Below are positions 25,631 through 27,235 of a DNA stretch of 27,235 nucleotides, in pieces (position 1 is the first letter of the stretch; each line of letters begins with the position of its first letter). A program made the translations under genes and the position numbers. This stretch comes from an uncultured Collinsella sp. (GTDB lineage Bacteria > Actinomycetota > Coriobacteriia > Coriobacteriales > Coriobacteriaceae): positions 1 to 27,235 of the forward strand of contig UQMU01000028.1 in the NCBI GenBank assembly GCA_900542305.1. Direction: 5' to 3'. The notes below the pieces were generated by a model. The model ran no database searches, was not told where the DNA came from, and saw nothing but the letters and a program-made list of their open reading frames with translations.

Positions 25631-25645
25631 CATTGAGGGGTTTTA

Positions 25646-27007
25646 ATGCTACGCCGTAAGGTCACTGACAGGCTTTTGAGCTGGAAGAACAAATCCAATA
25701 AAGCGTTGCTTGTTACTGGCGCGCGTCAGATTGGCAAGAGCTATGCAATTCGCGCGTTTGGAAAGAGCAACTACGCTTCGTATTATGAGGTCAATCTGCT
25801 ACTCGATGCCGAGGCAAGAGACGTACTTGTTGGCGCTAAGAACTCCATTGACTTCATCAACCGTGTGGCCCTTCTTGCGGATGCACCGCTTGTTGAAGGA
25901 GACACGCTTATCTTCGTCGATGAGATTCAGGAGTATCCGCAGATCGTTACACTTATGAAGGCGCTGGTCGAGGACGGACGCTTTAGCTATGTCTTCTCGG
26001 GGTCTATGCTTGGGACTGAGTTTAAGGGGATCTCTTCTTTTCCGGTGGGGTATGTCGAGCACATTGTTATGCGACCGATGGATTTTGAAGAGTTCTGTTG
26101 GGCAAACAGCATCAGCGAGAATGTGCTTGCAGACATTCGCAGCTGCCTTGTCGAGAGACGTCCCGTCGAAAACTATATTCATGAGGCGATGCTCAAAAAC
26201 TTTAGAGCCTATATCGTTTGCGGCGGCATGCCAGAGGTCGTTCAGAACTATATCGATTCGGGCTATTCGCTCGTGAGAACGCGTGAGCTTCAAATTCAGC
26301 TAGTCGATCAGTACAAAAGCGATATCTCTAAATATGCATCGACTCGAGCGTTTAACGTTCGCTCCATTTTCGAGCAAATTCCCGTTCAGCTTGAGGCGGA
26401 GTCCCATCGCTTTATCGTCTCGTCTCTAGGCGAGGGAGCTCGTCTTCAAAAATACGAGCAGGATTTCCTATGGCTGGTGAACGCAGGCGTTGGATTGATG
26501 GTCCCCCAGGTGACGGAGGCCCGGAGTCCTCTTAAGAGGACAGAGAAGGCAGCCGCCTTCAAACTATACGAGTCCGATACAGGAATGCTCGCATCGCGAT
26601 ATCCCGGTAGCACGGCACGCGCTGTATATCTAGATATGAAAACCCCCAACCTCGGCGGTCTCTATGAAAACGTGGTCGCGCAGGAGCTTGTTGCCCTCGG
26701 AGCAGATACGTGGTACTACCAAACACGTGAGGTCGGTGAAGTCGACTTTGTAATCGAAGGCGCCCGAGGACATGTTGTCCCAATCGAAGTCAAATCGGGC
26801 AAGAAAGTTCGAGCACATGCGGCCCTCGATCGCCTGATGAGTGTGGGCGAGTACAAGATTCCCGAGGCCGTTGTGCTGAGCCACGAAAACCTTAGCGAAG
26901 AGAGCAAGATCCTGTACGTTCCAATCTATATGACATTCTGCCTCGATGAGTTTATGGAAAAGGACGACCCCAACAACGATTTCTCATTTGCACCCATATC
27001 TCTCTAG
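25646..27007 (+). CDS. AAA+ ATPase with DUF4143 domain, second copy
   Basis: A 453-residue protein of the same type as the gene at 568-1725 but divergent. Walker A is GARQIGKSY (about 25-33), Walker B TLIFVDEIQEYP (about 87-98), sensor-like FSGSMLG follows, and DUF4143 has GGLYENVVAQEL. The C-terminal EVDFVIE...VPIEVKSGKK is PD-(D/E)xK-like. Start 25646 is preceded by GAGGGG at 5 bases. A tandem repeat array lies immediately upstream. Codon use is less GC-biased than in the neighbouring housekeeping genes, fitting acquisition. Function is unknown; a mobile or defence-associated role is often suggested for the family but not shown. Confidence 0.9.
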   Translation: MLRRKVTDRLLSWKNKSNKALLVTGARQIGKSYAIRAFGKSNYASYYEVNLLLDAEARDVLVGAKNSIDFINRVALLADAPLVEGDTLIFVDEIQEYPQIVTLMKALVEDGRFSYVFSGSMLGTEFKGISSFPVGYVEHIVMRPMDFEEFCWANSISENVLADIRSCLVERRPVENYIHEAMLKNFRAYIVCGGMPEVVQNYIDSGYSLVRTRELQIQLVDQYKSDISKYASTRAFNVRSIFEQIPVQLEAESHRFIVSSLGEGARLQKYEQDFLWLVNAGVGLMVPQVTEARSPLKRTEKAAAFKLYESDTGMLASRYPGSTARAVYLDMKTPNLGGLYENVVAQELVALGADTWYYQTREVGEVDFVIEGARGHVVPIEVKSGKKVRAHAALDRLMSVGEYKIPEAVVLSHENLSEESKILYVPIYMTFCLDEFMEKDDPNNDFSFAPISL

Positions 27008-27056
27008 ATCATCTGAACCAACAACCAAGCCCCCTCCATAACCAAAGTAACGCGTG

Positions 27057-27079
27057 GTTTCGCGGCCGCGCCGCGAAAC
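27057..27079. other. Perfect hairpin downstream of ATPase 2
   Basis: GTTTCGCGGC and GCCGCGAAAC form a perfect 10-base stem with a 3-base loop, 50 bases after the ATPase stop. No T-run follows. The rest of 27008-27235 holds no gene that I can support. Confidence 0.5.
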
Positions 27080-27235
27080 AGCGACGGGGACAAAAGGCCC
27101 CCACAACCACGTCCCTCATGCAGCCCCACAATCCAAGGACGTAGTCGTAGCAGGATCTGAGGGCTGACCTTCGCGGACACTCCGCACTGATATTTTCTGT
27201 ATTGAAGACGTCGATGATGCACCCGTATACCATTG

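Larger units (their letters stand above)
24954..25645. other. Long intergenic region before second ATPase
   Basis: These 692 bases separate the minus-strand arcC from the plus-strand ATPase. The left half (24954-25320) is AT-rich and should hold the arcC promoter, but no clear -35/-10 pair can be called. The right half contains a coding-like remnant (25320-25604) and a 34-base tandem repeat (25552-25630). Confidence 0.6.

Noticed and set aside
27004..27233. Two overlapping minus-strand open frames at the right edge
   Set aside because: No start signals or domain features; the sequence includes a perfect hairpin and the frames look like intergenic noise.

Overview
The window looks like chromosome of a GC-rich Coriobacteriia gut actinobacterium, most likely Collinsella or a close relative. 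This is an inference from gene content (LytTR two-component pairs, rubrerythrin, carbamate kinase, an Fe-S-free MutY-like glycosylase, DUF4143 ATPases) and codon use, not from a database match. Nearly all genes lie on the minus strand. The plus-strand genes are two AAA/DUF4143 ATPases, one near each end, and one C39-like peptidase.

Layout. 1-1805: a plus-strand DUF4143 ATPase cassette bounded by two near-identical copies of the 3' end of nth. 1806-5815: a minus-strand DNA-maintenance and export run, rmuC, then an ABC exporter, then nth. 5867-6927: a nucleotidyltransferase plus HTH two-gene module with TTG starts and an AT-rich upstream region, resembling a toxin-antitoxin or defence pair. 7081-7503: a small membrane protein. 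7945-10011: oxidative-stress genes, rubrerythrin and an Rrf2 regulator followed by a MutY-like glycosylase. 10371-10448: tRNA-Asp(GTC) with its own promoter and terminator, then a highly structured gene-free stretch. 10860-11327: a YfcE-type phosphodiesterase.

11423-19473 is a signalling and surface block. Two paralogous LytS-like kinase and LytTR regulator pairs enclose a glycosyltransferase, an Atg22/UMF1-type MFS transporter and a zinc-dependent phospholipase C-like protein. Likely transcription units are GT-HK1-RR1 and HK2-RR2-(PLC-MFS). Terminator-like hairpins sit only about 20-30 bases upstream of the first codon of each unit, which suggests readthrough or attenuation.

19585-22445: an APC permease and a metal-dependent amidohydrolase, probably an uptake and hydrolysis unit of unknown substrate. 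22801-23802: a membrane-anchored C39-like cysteine peptidase whose stop codon lies at the edge of a long REP-like inverted repeat. 23991-24953: carbamate kinase (ATP from carbamoyl phosphate). 24954-25645: non-coding, with a coding-like remnant and a 34-base tandem repeat leading into the second DUF4143 ATPase (25646-27007).

The features most worth a second look are the duplicated nth end around the ATPase cassette, the TA-like pair, the MutY homologue with no Fe-S cysteines and Glu in place of the catalytic Asp, the paired LytS/LytTR block, the structured region 10551-10855, and the long intergenic inverted repeats.
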